NCBI RefSeq assembly: GCF_003097615.1
Contig: NZ_QCZG01000006.1
Location: forward strand, 44,921-108,920
DNA from: Pueribacillus theae
Lineage (GTDB): Bacteria; Bacillota; Bacilli; Bacillales; UBA6769
Length of the DNA: 64,000 nt
Reading direction: 5' to 3'
The first letter of the stretch is position 1, and every line of letters begins with the position of its first letter. Shown here one piece after another: positions 1 through 7,681 of this stretch. Below the pieces are notes generated by a model that had not been told where the DNA came from, made no database searches, and worked only from the letters and a program-made list of their open reading frames with translations. The translations under genes and the position numbers were made by a program.

Positions 1-148
1 GCAGTGTTTCGAGATTTTCGTTGGAGTAGATCCTGTAACCAGACTCTGTTACTTTATCTGGAGTTAATAACCCGATTTCATCATAATGGTGTAGTGTGCG
101 CACACTAATTCCGACTAACTCTGCCACTTCTTTTACTTTCAATGCCAT
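1..148 (-). CDS. MerR-family transcriptional regulator, N-terminal part (cut by window edge)
   Basis: The minus strand from the ATG at 148 encodes a MerR winged helix-turn-helix start: [20 protein letters not shown], then HHYDEIGLL and a GYRIYS segment. This is the usual MerR DNA-binding domain (HTH plus the HYxxxGLL and GYRxY signatures). Only about 49 residues lie in the window, so the effector domain cannot be seen; MerR proteins of the TipA/Mta/BmrR type are possible. Its own promoter has the 19-bp spacer typical of MerR targets, which suggests autoregulation. Confidence 0.85.
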   Translation of the reverse strand, partial: MALKVKEVAELVGISVRTLHHYDEIGLLTPDKVTESGYRIYSNENLETL

Positions 149-171
149 CAAATTTCCTCCCTTCAACTCTC

Positions 172-202
172 AATATAAAGTATCACGCTACGTGAGAGTC
201 AA
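172..202 (-). promoter_or_regulatory. MerR-type promoter with 19-bp spacer and dyad operator
   Basis: On the minus strand TTGACT (197-202) and TATATT (172-177) are separated by exactly 19 bp. Between them lies the dyad TCACG-3-CGTGA (183-195). Over-long spacers around a dyad are the hallmark of promoters that MerR proteins activate by DNA distortion. It lies 24 bp upstream of the merR start, so the regulator probably controls itself. Confidence 0.75.
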
Positions 203-213
203 GTGTTAAAATA

Positions 214-258
214 AAAAACGAAACGAGTTCATCGCTGTGATGAACTCGTTTCGTTTTT
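214..258. terminator. Bidirectional intrinsic terminator with 20-bp perfect stem
   Basis: Inverted repeat 214-233/239-258 with a 5-nt loop; the stem ends in A-runs/T-runs on both sides. It lies just past the stop of the MFS gene, which reads leftward, and upstream of the merR promoter, insulating the two units. Confidence 0.85.
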
Positions 259-267
259 AGCAGCCGA

Positions 268-1773
268 TTATTCGGTTTGGGGTTTTAATTTTAATTTTTT
301 CGCAACTGCTTCATCTGTCTTCGGTGGCTGCACCCGTTTCATAAAGAAAGACAGGATTAAAGCAACAAGTGCGATGAAAGTTGCGATAAAAAAGGTAAAG
401 GTAATCCCATTTAGCATGGCAACTTTGGACAATTGCTCCATTGCTTCAGGGCTGACTGCTCCATGATTAGAAGCGGCTGCTTTCGCAGCGAGCTCTGTTC
501 CTTTTGTCTCCATTCGCGTATTCATAATCGTTATAAGCACTGCAGAACCGATGGCACCCGAAATTTGCTGCAGCGTATTGTTCATCGCTGTTCCATGCGG
601 ATTTGCCGAAACAGGCAACTGATTCAAACCATTTGTCATGACTGGCATCATGACGAGTGACATCCCCAGCATCCGAATCGAATAGAGAAACATGATGTAA
701 TAAAATCCAGAATCTAAGCTAAGCTTACTAAAGAGATAGGTAGTGAAAACCGTAATCGTAAGACCGATCACCGCTAAGACACGCCCTCCATATTTGTCGA
801 ATAATCTTCCAGTGATAGGCGACATAATTCCCATTAGAATCGCTCCCGGAAGCATAAGCATTCCAGCGTGAAACGGTGAAATTCCTCTTACCGTTTGAAC
901 ATAAATTGGGGTAAGAATCATTCCTGAAAACATGGAAGCAGATAATACGATCATAATGACAGAGGACAAAGCGAACATCGGATATTTATAAATTCGAAAT
1001 TCCAACATGGGATCGTCCATGCGAAGCTGGCGAATAATAAACGCCACAAGGGCAACGGCTCCGGCGATAATTGTTCCGTAAACGATCGGTGCATCCCAGC
1101 CTTTATCGCCTGCCGAGCTGAAACCATAAAGTAAACCGCCAAAAGCGATGCTTGATAAAACAAGCGAAAAAATATCTACTTTAATATCACGGTTTGGCGT
1201 GATATTTTTTAATTTAAAAAAGGCAAAAATAAGCGCTAAAGCGGCAAACGGCAAAACAATTTCAAAAAGCGTCCGCCAACTATAATGTTCAACGACCCAG
1301 CCTGACAATGTCGGCCCAATTGCTGGTGCAGTGATCATAACAAGCCCGAATATTCCCATTGCGGTCCCTCTCCGTTCAACCGGAAAGGCAGTGAGCATCA
1401 CATTCATTAAGAGTGGCATCATGATTCCGGACCCGGAAGCTTGGATCATTCGGCCAGCTATAAGGAAACCAAAAGAAGGTGAGAAAGCGGCAAGCGCTGT
1501 CCCAAGCGTAAACAATAACATGGCAGTTAAGAACAGCCTTCTATTTGTAAATCTCTGAATGAAAAATGCACTCGCTGGAATCAATATTCCATTGACAAGC
1601 ATGTATCCATTTGTCAACCACTGCACGACAGCAGGCTTTACACTGAACTCGGTCATAATTGCAGGAAGCGCTACATTTAACAAGGTATTATTCAACAATG
1701 CCACAAAAGCTCCGAAAAAAAGAATGGCAATCATGCCATATGGTGGGTTTTCATGTAATTTTTTTATATCCAT
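268..1773 (-). CDS. MFS drug exporter, DHA2 (EmrB/QacA, LmrB-like) family
   Basis: A membrane protein of about 501 residues with roughly 14 hydrophobic segments, the size and layout of 14-TM proton-coupled drug exporters of the DHA2 family. The early segment LNNTLLNVALPAI and the antiporter-type motif APAIGPTLSGWV followed by WRTLF fit EmrB/LmrB relatives. I chose the ATG at 1773 because GAGGAG lies 6 nt upstream; an in-frame start at 1809 has no ribosome site. It is transcribed away from the tetR gene at 1927, and the intergenic region carries two palindromic operators, so it is probably repressed by that regulator and induced by its substrate. The substrate cannot be read from the sequence. 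Confidence 0.88.
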   Translation of the reverse strand: MDIKKLHENPPYGMIAILFFGAFVALLNNTLLNVALPAIMTEFSVKPAVVQWLTNGYMLVNGILIPASAFFIQRFTNRRLFLTAMLLFTLGTALAAFSPSFGFLIAGRMIQASGSGIMMPLLMNVMLTAFPVERRGTAMGIFGLVMITAPAIGPTLSGWVVEHYSWRTLFEIVLPFAALALIFAFFKLKNITPNRDIKVDIFSLVLSSIAFGGLLYGFSSAGDKGWDAPIVYGTIIAGAVALVAFIIRQLRMDDPMLEFRIYKYPMFALSSVIMIVLSASMFSGMILTPIYVQTVRGISPFHAGMLMLPGAILMGIMSPITGRLFDKYGGRVLAVIGLTITVFTTYLFSKLSLDSGFYYIMFLYSIRMLGMSLVMMPVMTNGLNQLPVSANPHGTAMNNTLQQISGAIGSAVLITIMNTRMETKGTELAAKAAASNHGAVSPEAMEQLSKVAMLNGITFTFFIATFIALVALILSFFMKRVQPPKTDEAVAKKLKLKPQTE

Positions 1774-1812
1774 AAATCTCTCCTCATTCCCCTTTTTATT
1801 ACCTTTCATATT

Positions 1813-1829
1813 TTATACTGAAAGTATAA
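1813..1829. promoter_or_regulatory. Probable TetR operator, site 1 (perfect palindrome)
   Basis: TTATACT-GAA-AGTATAA is a perfect 7+3+7 palindrome, 40 bp upstream of the MFS start. Its near-copy at 1900-1916 shows that the motif is not chance AT-rich sequence. Confidence 0.7.
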
Positions 1830-1899
1830 TTTATGCAAACAAAAAAATTCAAGGTTACCAATATTGTTGATAAATAAAGATCTATGTATTAATCTGTAA

Positions 1900-1916
1900 T
1901 TATACTAAGTGTATAA
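1900..1916. promoter_or_regulatory. Probable TetR operator, site 2
   Basis: TTATACT-AAG-TGTATAA matches site 1 with one mismatch in the arms. It lies directly against the tetR ribosome-binding site, as expected for an autoregulated TetR repressor. The two sites are 87 bp apart centre to centre. Confidence 0.65.
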
Positions 1917-1926
1917 AGGTGATTAT

Positions 1927-2796
1927 ATGATCGATCGAAAACAGCATGTTTTCTTAACGGCGCAGCGACTTTTTTTAGAAAAAGGCTTTTCTGCTACTTC
2001 TGTTCAAGATATTTTAGAAGAATCGGGTATATCCAAGGGGACTTTCTATAATTATTTTTCTTCTAAAAATGAGTGTCTTATTGCTATTCTCGAACACGCG
2101 TATGATGAAGCATTGATTAGAAGGCAGGAATTGATTATCGGGAAAGATGTTTCAAATAAAAATATTTTAGCCAAACAGATTGCGGTTCGTACGCAAGTGA
2201 ATCGAGAACACAATTTGATGCCGTTGTTTGGAGCAATTTTTCACTCCAAAGATGCTGAATTAAAAGCGTTTATAAAAAAACAGCTTTTAACAGAGCTAGC
2301 TTGGCTTTCGAAAAGACTAGTTGATGTGTATGGGCAAGAGGCTAAACCATATTCTTTAGACTGCGCAGTTATGTTGATTGGTATGATTCAGCATTATCAT
2401 GTGTCAATACCCGGTTCAAATGAGGATTTGGAGCCTGAAATCATCGTTCAGTTCATTCTGCGGAGGATGGATTCCATTATTTCCGGCATGATTTCAACGG
2501 ACGATAAATTGCTTGATATAGGAATATTTTTACAACAGTCCAATGAAAAGCGTTACAGCAAAGAGCAATTGCTCGAAAAGCTTCATCATTTTTTAGCTTC
2601 ACTCGATAATAAGCTTGGCAGCAAACAATATCCTGAGTTTCTAATCGATGAATTACAATCAGAACAGCCGAGAGTTCTCTTAATCGAAACGGTCATCCGT
2701 TCCTTCCGTGAAGCTTTTATTGGAACTTCAGCTGAATTAGAAGCACAGGAGATTGCTCTCCATTTATATCATTACTTAAATACGCTTAAAAAATAA
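1927..2796 (+). CDS. TetR/AcrR-family transcriptional repressor
   Basis: About 289 residues. The N-terminal HTH is classic TetR: FSATSVQDILEESGISKGTF, then YNYFSSKNECLI. The C-terminal ligand domain is longer than usual (most TetR proteins are 190-220 residues), so the ligand-binding or dimer region is extended. The ATG at 1927 follows AAAGGTGAT; an upstream GTG at 1909 lies inside operator 2 and is not used. It is divergent to the MFS exporter and is probably its local repressor. Confidence 0.87.
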   Translation: MIDRKQHVFLTAQRLFLEKGFSATSVQDILEESGISKGTFYNYFSSKNECLIAILEHAYDEALIRRQELIIGKDVSNKNILAKQIAVRTQVNREHNLMPLFGAIFHSKDAELKAFIKKQLLTELAWLSKRLVDVYGQEAKPYSLDCAVMLIGMIQHYHVSIPGSNEDLEPEIIVQFILRRMDSIISGMISTDDKLLDIGIFLQQSNEKRYSKEQLLEKLHHFLASLDNKLGSKQYPEFLIDELQSEQPRVLLIETVIRSFREAFIGTSAELEAQEIALHLYHYLNTLKK

Positions 2797-2831
2797 GTCC
2801 GAGCCTGAGTTATATTTCCTCAAAAATATTA

Positions 2832-2863
2832 AAACCCGAAGTGAAAAAATACGCTTCGGGTTT
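2832..2863. terminator. Bidirectional terminator between tetR and the nitroreductase gene
   Basis: AAACCCGAAG (2832-2841) pairs with CTTCGGGTTT (2854-2863). It ends transcription of both convergent genes; the nitroreductase stop codon lies in its right arm. Confidence 0.75.
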
Positions 2864-3389
2864 ATTCATTAAATTTTCCAAAGTAAACAATTTCATCAAA
2901 GGCGACATGCTTTTTCGGTTTAGGTTGATTTGAAGGATAACCGATGCCAATAACTGCTGTAATCCGTCTGTCATCCGGGATTGAAGCTAGTTTGCGAACG
3001 TGGCTTTCACGTTTTTCAGATTCCTGTGCATCTTCCGAATGGTAAATTGCTCCAAACGCCGCACCTAAATTTTCTTCTGTTGCAGCGAGCCACATGAAAC
3101 CACATGCAATGGAAGAGTCTTGTAACCAGTATTTGCTGACAGAAGGCCTACCTGTTACAATAATTCCTGCACCGGCGTCAGCCAACCATTTCATAAACGG
3201 AGTGGCTTCAGAAAGGCTTCGTAATTGTTCCCTTTCTGTAATTACAATGAGCTCTCTGGATGCCAAATTATTGCCTGTTGGGGCCAAATAACCTGCTCGC
3301 ACGATCCGTTCAATCTTTTCGTTTTCTACTTCCTGTTGTGAAAATGAAGTAATTTCCCGTCGTTGTTCAACCGCTTCGTGAACATTCAT
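2862..3389 (-). CDS. Nitroreductase-family FMN oxidoreductase
   Basis: About 175 residues. The N-terminal RREITSFSQQEV and APTGNNLASREL segments are the FMN-contacting signatures of the nitroreductase fold; the tail VIGIGYPSNQPKPKKH is also typical. Such proteins are homodimers with one FMN per active site and reduce nitro-aromatics, quinones or flavins with NAD(P)H. The ATG at 3389 has AAAGGAG 6 nt upstream; in-frame codons up to 3422 lack this. It is a short family member, and the physiological substrate is unknown. Confidence 0.85.
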   Translation of the reverse strand: MNVHEAVEQRREITSFSQQEVENEKIERIVRAGYLAPTGNNLASRELIVITEREQLRSLSEATPFMKWLADAGAGIIVTGRPSVSKYWLQDSSIACGFMWLAATEENLGAAFGAIYHSEDAQESEKRESHVRKLASIPDDRRITAVIGIGYPSNQPKPKKHVAFDEIVYFGKFNE

Positions 3390-3457
3390 TTTTATTCTCC
3401 TTTCCAAAACTAAAAAAATCATAATAAACCGATATGTTTTATTATAAAGCGAGACTT

Positions 3458-3636
3458 CCAGCAGTGGGGGTTTTTTTCATCCCCCACTGCTGGTTAGCAC
3501 TCACAGAGTATAATTCTCGCTAACTCACTTCGTTCGTAGTCTCGATAAACGAGACTTATCAGGGGATTAGCGTCCGTTATCCCCCACTTAGGCTTCTTTG
3601 ATTCCTCTAAGTCTTCAAGTGGGGGTCTTACGGACG
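3458..3636. repeat. Orphan multi-hairpin element (IS200/IS605-end-like or PATE-like)
   Basis: The 328 bp between the nitroreductase and LysM genes hold no ORF but three nested inverted repeats. A 13-bp perfect stem pairs 3458-3470 with 3481-3493. A 6-bp hairpin pairs 3539-3544 with 3550-3555. A two-part long stem pairs CGTCCG 3571-3576 with 3631-3636 and CCCCCACTT 3581-3589 with 3617-3625. A palindrome at each end of about 180 bp resembles non-autonomous derivatives of IS200/IS605 elements. Pieces of its right part recur near 25885-25910 and 33935-33965. No TnpA or TnpB gene is present in the window. Confidence 0.5.
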
Positions 3637-3717
3637 GTTGCGGCATGATAAATGATGATTGCCATACGCACAAAAGCCAAAGAGTCGATTTCTCTTTGGC
3701 TTAGATAATTTTTGCAA

Positions 3718-4524
3718 TTATAGTACTTTAATTTTTACTTTCTTTATTCCCCAATTAGAAGCGGCTTGTTTGGACGGGATAAAGACATCAATTTTATTGC
3801 CTTTTATTGCCCCGCCTGTATCTCCTGCGATCGCTTCACCATATCCTTCTACCCAAACTTTTGTCCCAAGAGGGATAACATTCGGATCGACAGCAATTAC
3901 TTTTTGATTAGGATTGGCTTTTAAATTAATGCCTGTTGCGGTAACTCCGGAACATCCAGGACAGTTGGCCGTATAGGCAGTTGCCGTCACTGTCAATTCT
4001 TTAGAAGCGTTTTCCGGGGCGGAAACCGGCTTAGATTGCCCAGCAGCTTGTTTAGGTTGCGTAGTGGCTTTTTCAGATTGTGCAGAAGCCTTTTTAGGTT
4101 GAACCGCTGCCTCTTTTTTCACTGTTCCTTTTACCGATAGTTTATCGCCGGGATGAATCAAGTCACTTGAAAGCCCGTTCCAGCTTTTTAATTCACTGAC
4201 TGAAATACCATGGTTTGAAGCAATAACGAAAAGTGTATCTCCACTCTTGACTGTGTATGTATTTGCGCCGTTTTCGGCAGGTGTCACAGTTTTTTCAGCT
4301 TCCTTTGCATTTCCTCCAATTTGTAGCTGTTGATTGGGATAGATAATTGTAGAAGACAAGTTATTCCAGTTTTGTATATTTTGAACTGTAACATTATTTG
4401 CCTGAGAGATGCTCCAAAGTGTATCCCCTTTTTTTACAGTATGTACAGAAGCTGCTGATGCTTGGCTTGCTGCACCTATTGTGATGGCTGTAAATGCTGT
4501 AAATGCAATAAGTTGTTTTTTCAT
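3718..4524 (-). CDS. Secreted LysM-3D domain cell-wall protein, YocH-like
   Basis: 268 residues: a signal peptide (1-25, MKKQLIAF... ending ASQASA), two LysM peptidoglycan-binding repeats (about 27-70 and 90-132, each with a KKGDTLW/KSGDTLF start), a Gln/Lys/Ala-rich linker (135-172) and a C-terminal 3D domain. The 3D domain has the conserved acidic cluster DTGGAIKGNKIDVF, shared with MltA-like lytic enzymes and Sps/YocH/YuiC proteins. It probably binds or cleaves peptidoglycan outside the membrane. B. subtilis YocH is positively controlled by WalRK, and a perfect WalR-type box lies upstream here. The size and domain order match YocH closely. Confidence 0.88.
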   Translation of the reverse strand: MKKQLIAFTAFTAITIGAASQASAASVHTVKKGDTLWSISQANNVTVQNIQNWNNLSSTIIYPNQQLQIGGNAKEAEKTVTPAENGANTYTVKSGDTLFVIASNHGISVSELKSWNGLSSDLIHPGDKLSVKGTVKKEAAVQPKKASAQSEKATTQPKQAAGQSKPVSAPENASKELTVTATAYTANCPGCSGVTATGINLKANPNQKVIAVDPNVIPLGTKVWVEGYGEAIAGDTGGAIKGNKIDVFIPSKQAASNWGIKKVKIKVL

Positions 4525-4605
4525 AGATTGAAAGCCCCCTTTTTCTTACTGTCCCAACTTTACCATTCGAAAGTTACAAGGAGATTTCAAATCTATAAAG
4601 ACAAG

Positions 4606-4622
4606 ATAACAAAATAATTACA
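4606..4622 (-). promoter_or_regulatory. WalR (YycF) binding site
   Basis: On the minus strand TGTAAT-TATTT-TGTTAT matches the WalR consensus TGTWAH-N5-TGTWAH at every defined position. It lies about 80 bp upstream of the YocH-like gene, a known WalRK target in B. subtilis. Confidence 0.7.
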
Positions 4623-4627
4623 GCAAA

Positions 4628-4654
4628 ACTCCCGAGTTAAGAAAACTCGGGAGT
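4628..4654 (-). terminator. Terminator of the SDR gene
   Basis: ACTCCCGAGTT (4644-4654 read on the minus strand) pairs with AACTCGGGAGT, 5-nt loop, followed by TTTTG on the minus strand, 5 bp after the SDR stop codon. Confidence 0.8.
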
Positions 4655-4659
4655 AAGTC

Positions 4660-5535
4660 TTATGAAGTTGTAAAATCTGCACCATCTACATGAATCGTTT
4701 GCCCGCTCATATAGCTAGAATCATTTGAAGCAAGAAAAACATAAGCCGGTGCAACCTCTGCAGGTTGTCCACGCCTTGCCATTGGAGTGTCTTCTCCATG
4801 TTCTTCTACTTTCTGTTTATCAAACGTTGCAGGGATCAATGGGGTCCATATTGGACCGGGCGCGACGGCATTTACACGAATTTTTTTCTTAGCTAGATTT
4901 AAAGCAAGTGAACGTGTTAAAGCTGTAATTGCTCCCTTTGATGCTGAATAATCAATTAATCCTGGAGAGCCGTTGTACGCTGTAATCGAGGATGTATTGA
5001 TAATAACATCGCCGCTTGATAAATGAGGGAGTGCCGACTTTACTAAGTAAAAGATTGAGTAAATATTCGTCTCGAATGTTTCATGGAGCTGGTTATTGGA
5101 AATATCGAGAAAATTTTGTTGCGGGAATTGTTTTCCAGCATTGTTTACGACAATGTTTATTTTGCCGAACTCATGTAATACTTTCTTTATCAGCTCTTTT
5201 CCGCTTTCAGGTTTACTAATGTCAGTGGCAATTTTTAATGCTTGGACACCATATGACTGAATGCATCTTATTGTGTCTTCAGCATCTTTATGTTCGTCTA
5301 AATAGGAAATGGCAACATTGGCCCCTTCTTTTGCGAATGCTACAGCAACAGCACGCCCGATTCCACTGTCACCACCCGTAATAAGTGCAACTTTGCCGTC
5401 TAATTTACCAGAACCTTTATAATCTTTATCATCAAATATGGGCTCCGGAACCATTTTTGCTTCGATTCCGGGCTGATGAGCTTGAGTTTGTCCAATGATT
5501 TGTTCATTCATTTTTTCATATTTATCTTGCGTCAT
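4660..5535 (-). CDS. Short-chain dehydrogenase/reductase, YdaD/YhdF-type stress SDR
   Basis: 291 residues with a 45-residue N-terminal extension before the Rossmann fold, as in the Gsp39/YdaD/YhxC group. The cofactor motif TGGDSGIG, the NNAG motif and the catalytic Ser and YSASK motif (DYSASKGAITAL) are all intact, so it should be an active NAD(P)H-dependent oxidoreductase. In B. subtilis several relatives belong to the sigma-B general stress regulon; no clear sigma-B promoter was checked here. The substrate is unknown. Confidence 0.85.
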   Translation of the reverse strand: MTQDKYEKMNEQIIGQTQAHQPGIEAKMVPEPIFDDKDYKGSGKLDGKVALITGGDSGIGRAVAVAFAKEGANVAISYLDEHKDAEDTIRCIQSYGVQALKIATDISKPESGKELIKKVLHEFGKINIVVNNAGKQFPQQNFLDISNNQLHETFETNIYSIFYLVKSALPHLSSGDVIINTSSITAYNGSPGLIDYSASKGAITALTRSLALNLAKKKIRVNAVAPGPIWTPLIPATFDKQKVEEHGEDTPMARRGQPAEVAPAYVFLASNDSSYMSGQTIHVDGADFTTS

Positions 5536-5645
5536 TCAGGTTCCCTCCTCTGAATGGTTAAGATTTATCTGTGTCTATTGTCTATTCCCTTTACAACAAA
5601 GAATAAACGCATGAATAGAAGAGAGAACCAAAAGTTGATGATTAA

Positions 5646-7454
5646 TTACAAGCTTTCCATTTCAGTTAAAATGTTCTCGAATAAAGTTAAGCCATCAGAA
5701 ATTGGTTTTGGAGATGTCATATCGACACCGGCTGATTTCAGTACTTCGATTGGATAATCAGAGCTTCCTGCACGAAGGTAGTTTACATATCGCTCCACCG
5801 CCGGCTGTCCCTCTTCAAGGATCTGCTTGGACAATGACGCGGCTGCACTATATCCTGTCGCATATTGATAAACGTAGAAGTTATAGTAGAAATGTGGGAT
5901 TCTCGCCCATTCCAGTCCAATCTGCTTATCAATTGTAAGATCCGTACCGAAGTATTTCTTGTTTAACGCATAATATTCATTTGTAAGCAGTTCTGCTGTC
6001 AAAGGTTCTCCTGATGCGGCTTTTTCATGAATCAGCTGTTCAAATTCTGCAAACATCGTCTGTCTAAAGACGGTTCCGCGATATCCTTCAAGGAAATGAT
6101 TCAGCAAATACATTTTTTCCGCTTTGTCATTCGTTTTTTCCAGTAAATAATGATTCAAAAGTGATTCGTTGCATGTTGAAGCGACTTCTGCGACAAAAAT
6201 GGAATAATTGGCGTAAGGATAGGGTTGGTTTTCCCATGTGTAATAGCTGTGCATCGAATGCCCCAGTTCATGCGCCAACGTAAATAAATTGTTCACGTTA
6301 TCTTGCCAGTTCATCAAAATATATGGCATCGTTCCAAACGTGCCTGATGAATAGGCCCCGCTTCTCTTGCCTACATTTTCGTGGACATCAATCCAGCGGC
6401 TTTCAAACCCCTTTTCCACTGTTTTTACATACTCTTCACCTAACGGTTCGAATGCTTCTAAAATAACTTTTTTCGCTTCTTCATAAGTGAATTCCATTTT
6501 TACGTCTTTCACAAGAGGGGTGTAAAGGTCATACATGTGCAGCTCATCAATTCCGAGCATTTTCTTTCTTAATTTGACGTAACGGTGAAGCAGATCAAGA
6601 CGGCTGTTGACCGTTTTAACGAGATTATCATAGACCGACTCGGGAATGTTGTTACCGTCTAATGCCGCTTCTCTGGCTGAATTGTAATTTCTAACGCGAG
6701 CGTAAAAATTATTTTTCTTCACAGCACCCGAGAGCGTACTTGCAAACGTATTTTTAAACGCGCCATATGTACTGTAAACCGCTTCGAAAGCTGATTTCCT
6801 GACGTCGCGATTGTCACTTTCTAGAAAGCGGATATACCGGCCATGCGTCACTTCGACATCTTTTCCATTTTCATCTTTTATAACAGGAAATTTTAAGTCT
6901 GCATTATTTAGCATTCCAAATGTATTACTAGGCGAGCTTGTTACTTCACTTGCTTGTGCAAGCAAGGCCTCTTCTTTTTGGGATAACACGTGGGGCCGCT
7001 GGCGATTAATTTCTTCCAGCGCATGTGTATACAGCTTAAGTTTGTCATTTTCTTCAAGAAAATAATTAAGCGTTGATTCAGGAATCGATAAAAGCTCAGG
7101 GACGATGAATGCCAATTCGCTGCTTACCCCCGTCGCTAGGTTGAAAGCTCGGTCTTTCAGCCCTTGGTTATGGGCGTTCGTTGTATCTTCATCATTCCGC
7201 ATACTCGCATATGTATAAACTTTACTTAGCTTCATCGAAATCTCATTTTGAAGTTCCAACGCTTCATAAAGCGTTTCTGACGACTCCCCTAATTTTCCTT
7301 GAAATTCAGTGATTTTCGGAAGAAGGTTTTTTACATTTTGAAATTCAGTTTCCCATTCTTGTTCATTTGCAAAAATAGCTTCAAGGTTCCATGTTTCTTC
7401 TTTTGGAATGTCACTTCTCTTTGGCAATGATTGGACAGATGATTCTTCTGGCAT
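5646..7454 (-). CDS. pepF: Oligoendopeptidase F
   Basis: 602 residues, the length of the PepF/YjbG family (M3B metallopeptidases). The zinc motif HELGHSMHS is present near residue 390, preceded by the GTFGTMPYILMNW segment typical of the family. It is a cytoplasmic peptidase that degrades oligopeptides. It follows GGAGGTG 5 nt before the ATG. In B. subtilis pepF lies directly downstream of coiA; here the same order holds, but an insertion sequence at about 7.5-9.0 kb separates the two and probably cuts pepF off from read-through from coiA. Confidence 0.95.
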   Translation of the reverse strand: MPEESSVQSLPKRSDIPKEETWNLEAIFANEQEWETEFQNVKNLLPKITEFQGKLGESSETLYEALELQNEISMKLSKVYTYASMRNDEDTTNAHNQGLKDRAFNLATGVSSELAFIVPELLSIPESTLNYFLEENDKLKLYTHALEEINRQRPHVLSQKEEALLAQASEVTSSPSNTFGMLNNADLKFPVIKDENGKDVEVTHGRYIRFLESDNRDVRKSAFEAVYSTYGAFKNTFASTLSGAVKKNNFYARVRNYNSAREAALDGNNIPESVYDNLVKTVNSRLDLLHRYVKLRKKMLGIDELHMYDLYTPLVKDVKMEFTYEEAKKVILEAFEPLGEEYVKTVEKGFESRWIDVHENVGKRSGAYSSGTFGTMPYILMNWQDNVNNLFTLAHELGHSMHSYYTWENQPYPYANYSIFVAEVASTCNESLLNHYLLEKTNDKAEKMYLLNHFLEGYRGTVFRQTMFAEFEQLIHEKAASGEPLTAELLTNEYYALNKKYFGTDLTIDKQIGLEWARIPHFYYNFYVYQYATGYSAAASLSKQILEEGQPAVERYVNYLRAGSSDYPIEVLKSAGVDMTSPKPISDGLTLFENILTEMESL

Positions 7455-7611
7455 AAAAGCACCTCCACTTGTATTAGAAAATTTTGTTATTAGTTTATTC
7501 TAATGGATTGAACTTATTAATGCACTAGGCTATTGCAAAAAACTTGTCATATCGAACTTCGTCTAAAACCGTCTTATGTTTAGAACCTTTGTCGATTCTG
7601 AAAATAAAAGA

Positions 7612-7678
7612 GGACATTCTTCCCTTTATATTGAAATTTCGGTTACCAAGCCAAATTTCCACAAAAAGGAGAATGTCC
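7612..7678 (+). promoter_or_regulatory. Hairpin masking the transposase ribosome-binding site
   Basis: GGACATTCTTCC (7612-7623) pairs with GGAGAATGTCC (7668-7678), with one bulge. The right arm contains the GGAG of the ribosome site 4-14 nt before the start at 7682. In a long read-through transcript the site would be buried. This protects against expression from outside promoters, as known for IS10 and IS50. Confidence 0.55.
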
Positions 7679-7681
7679 ACT

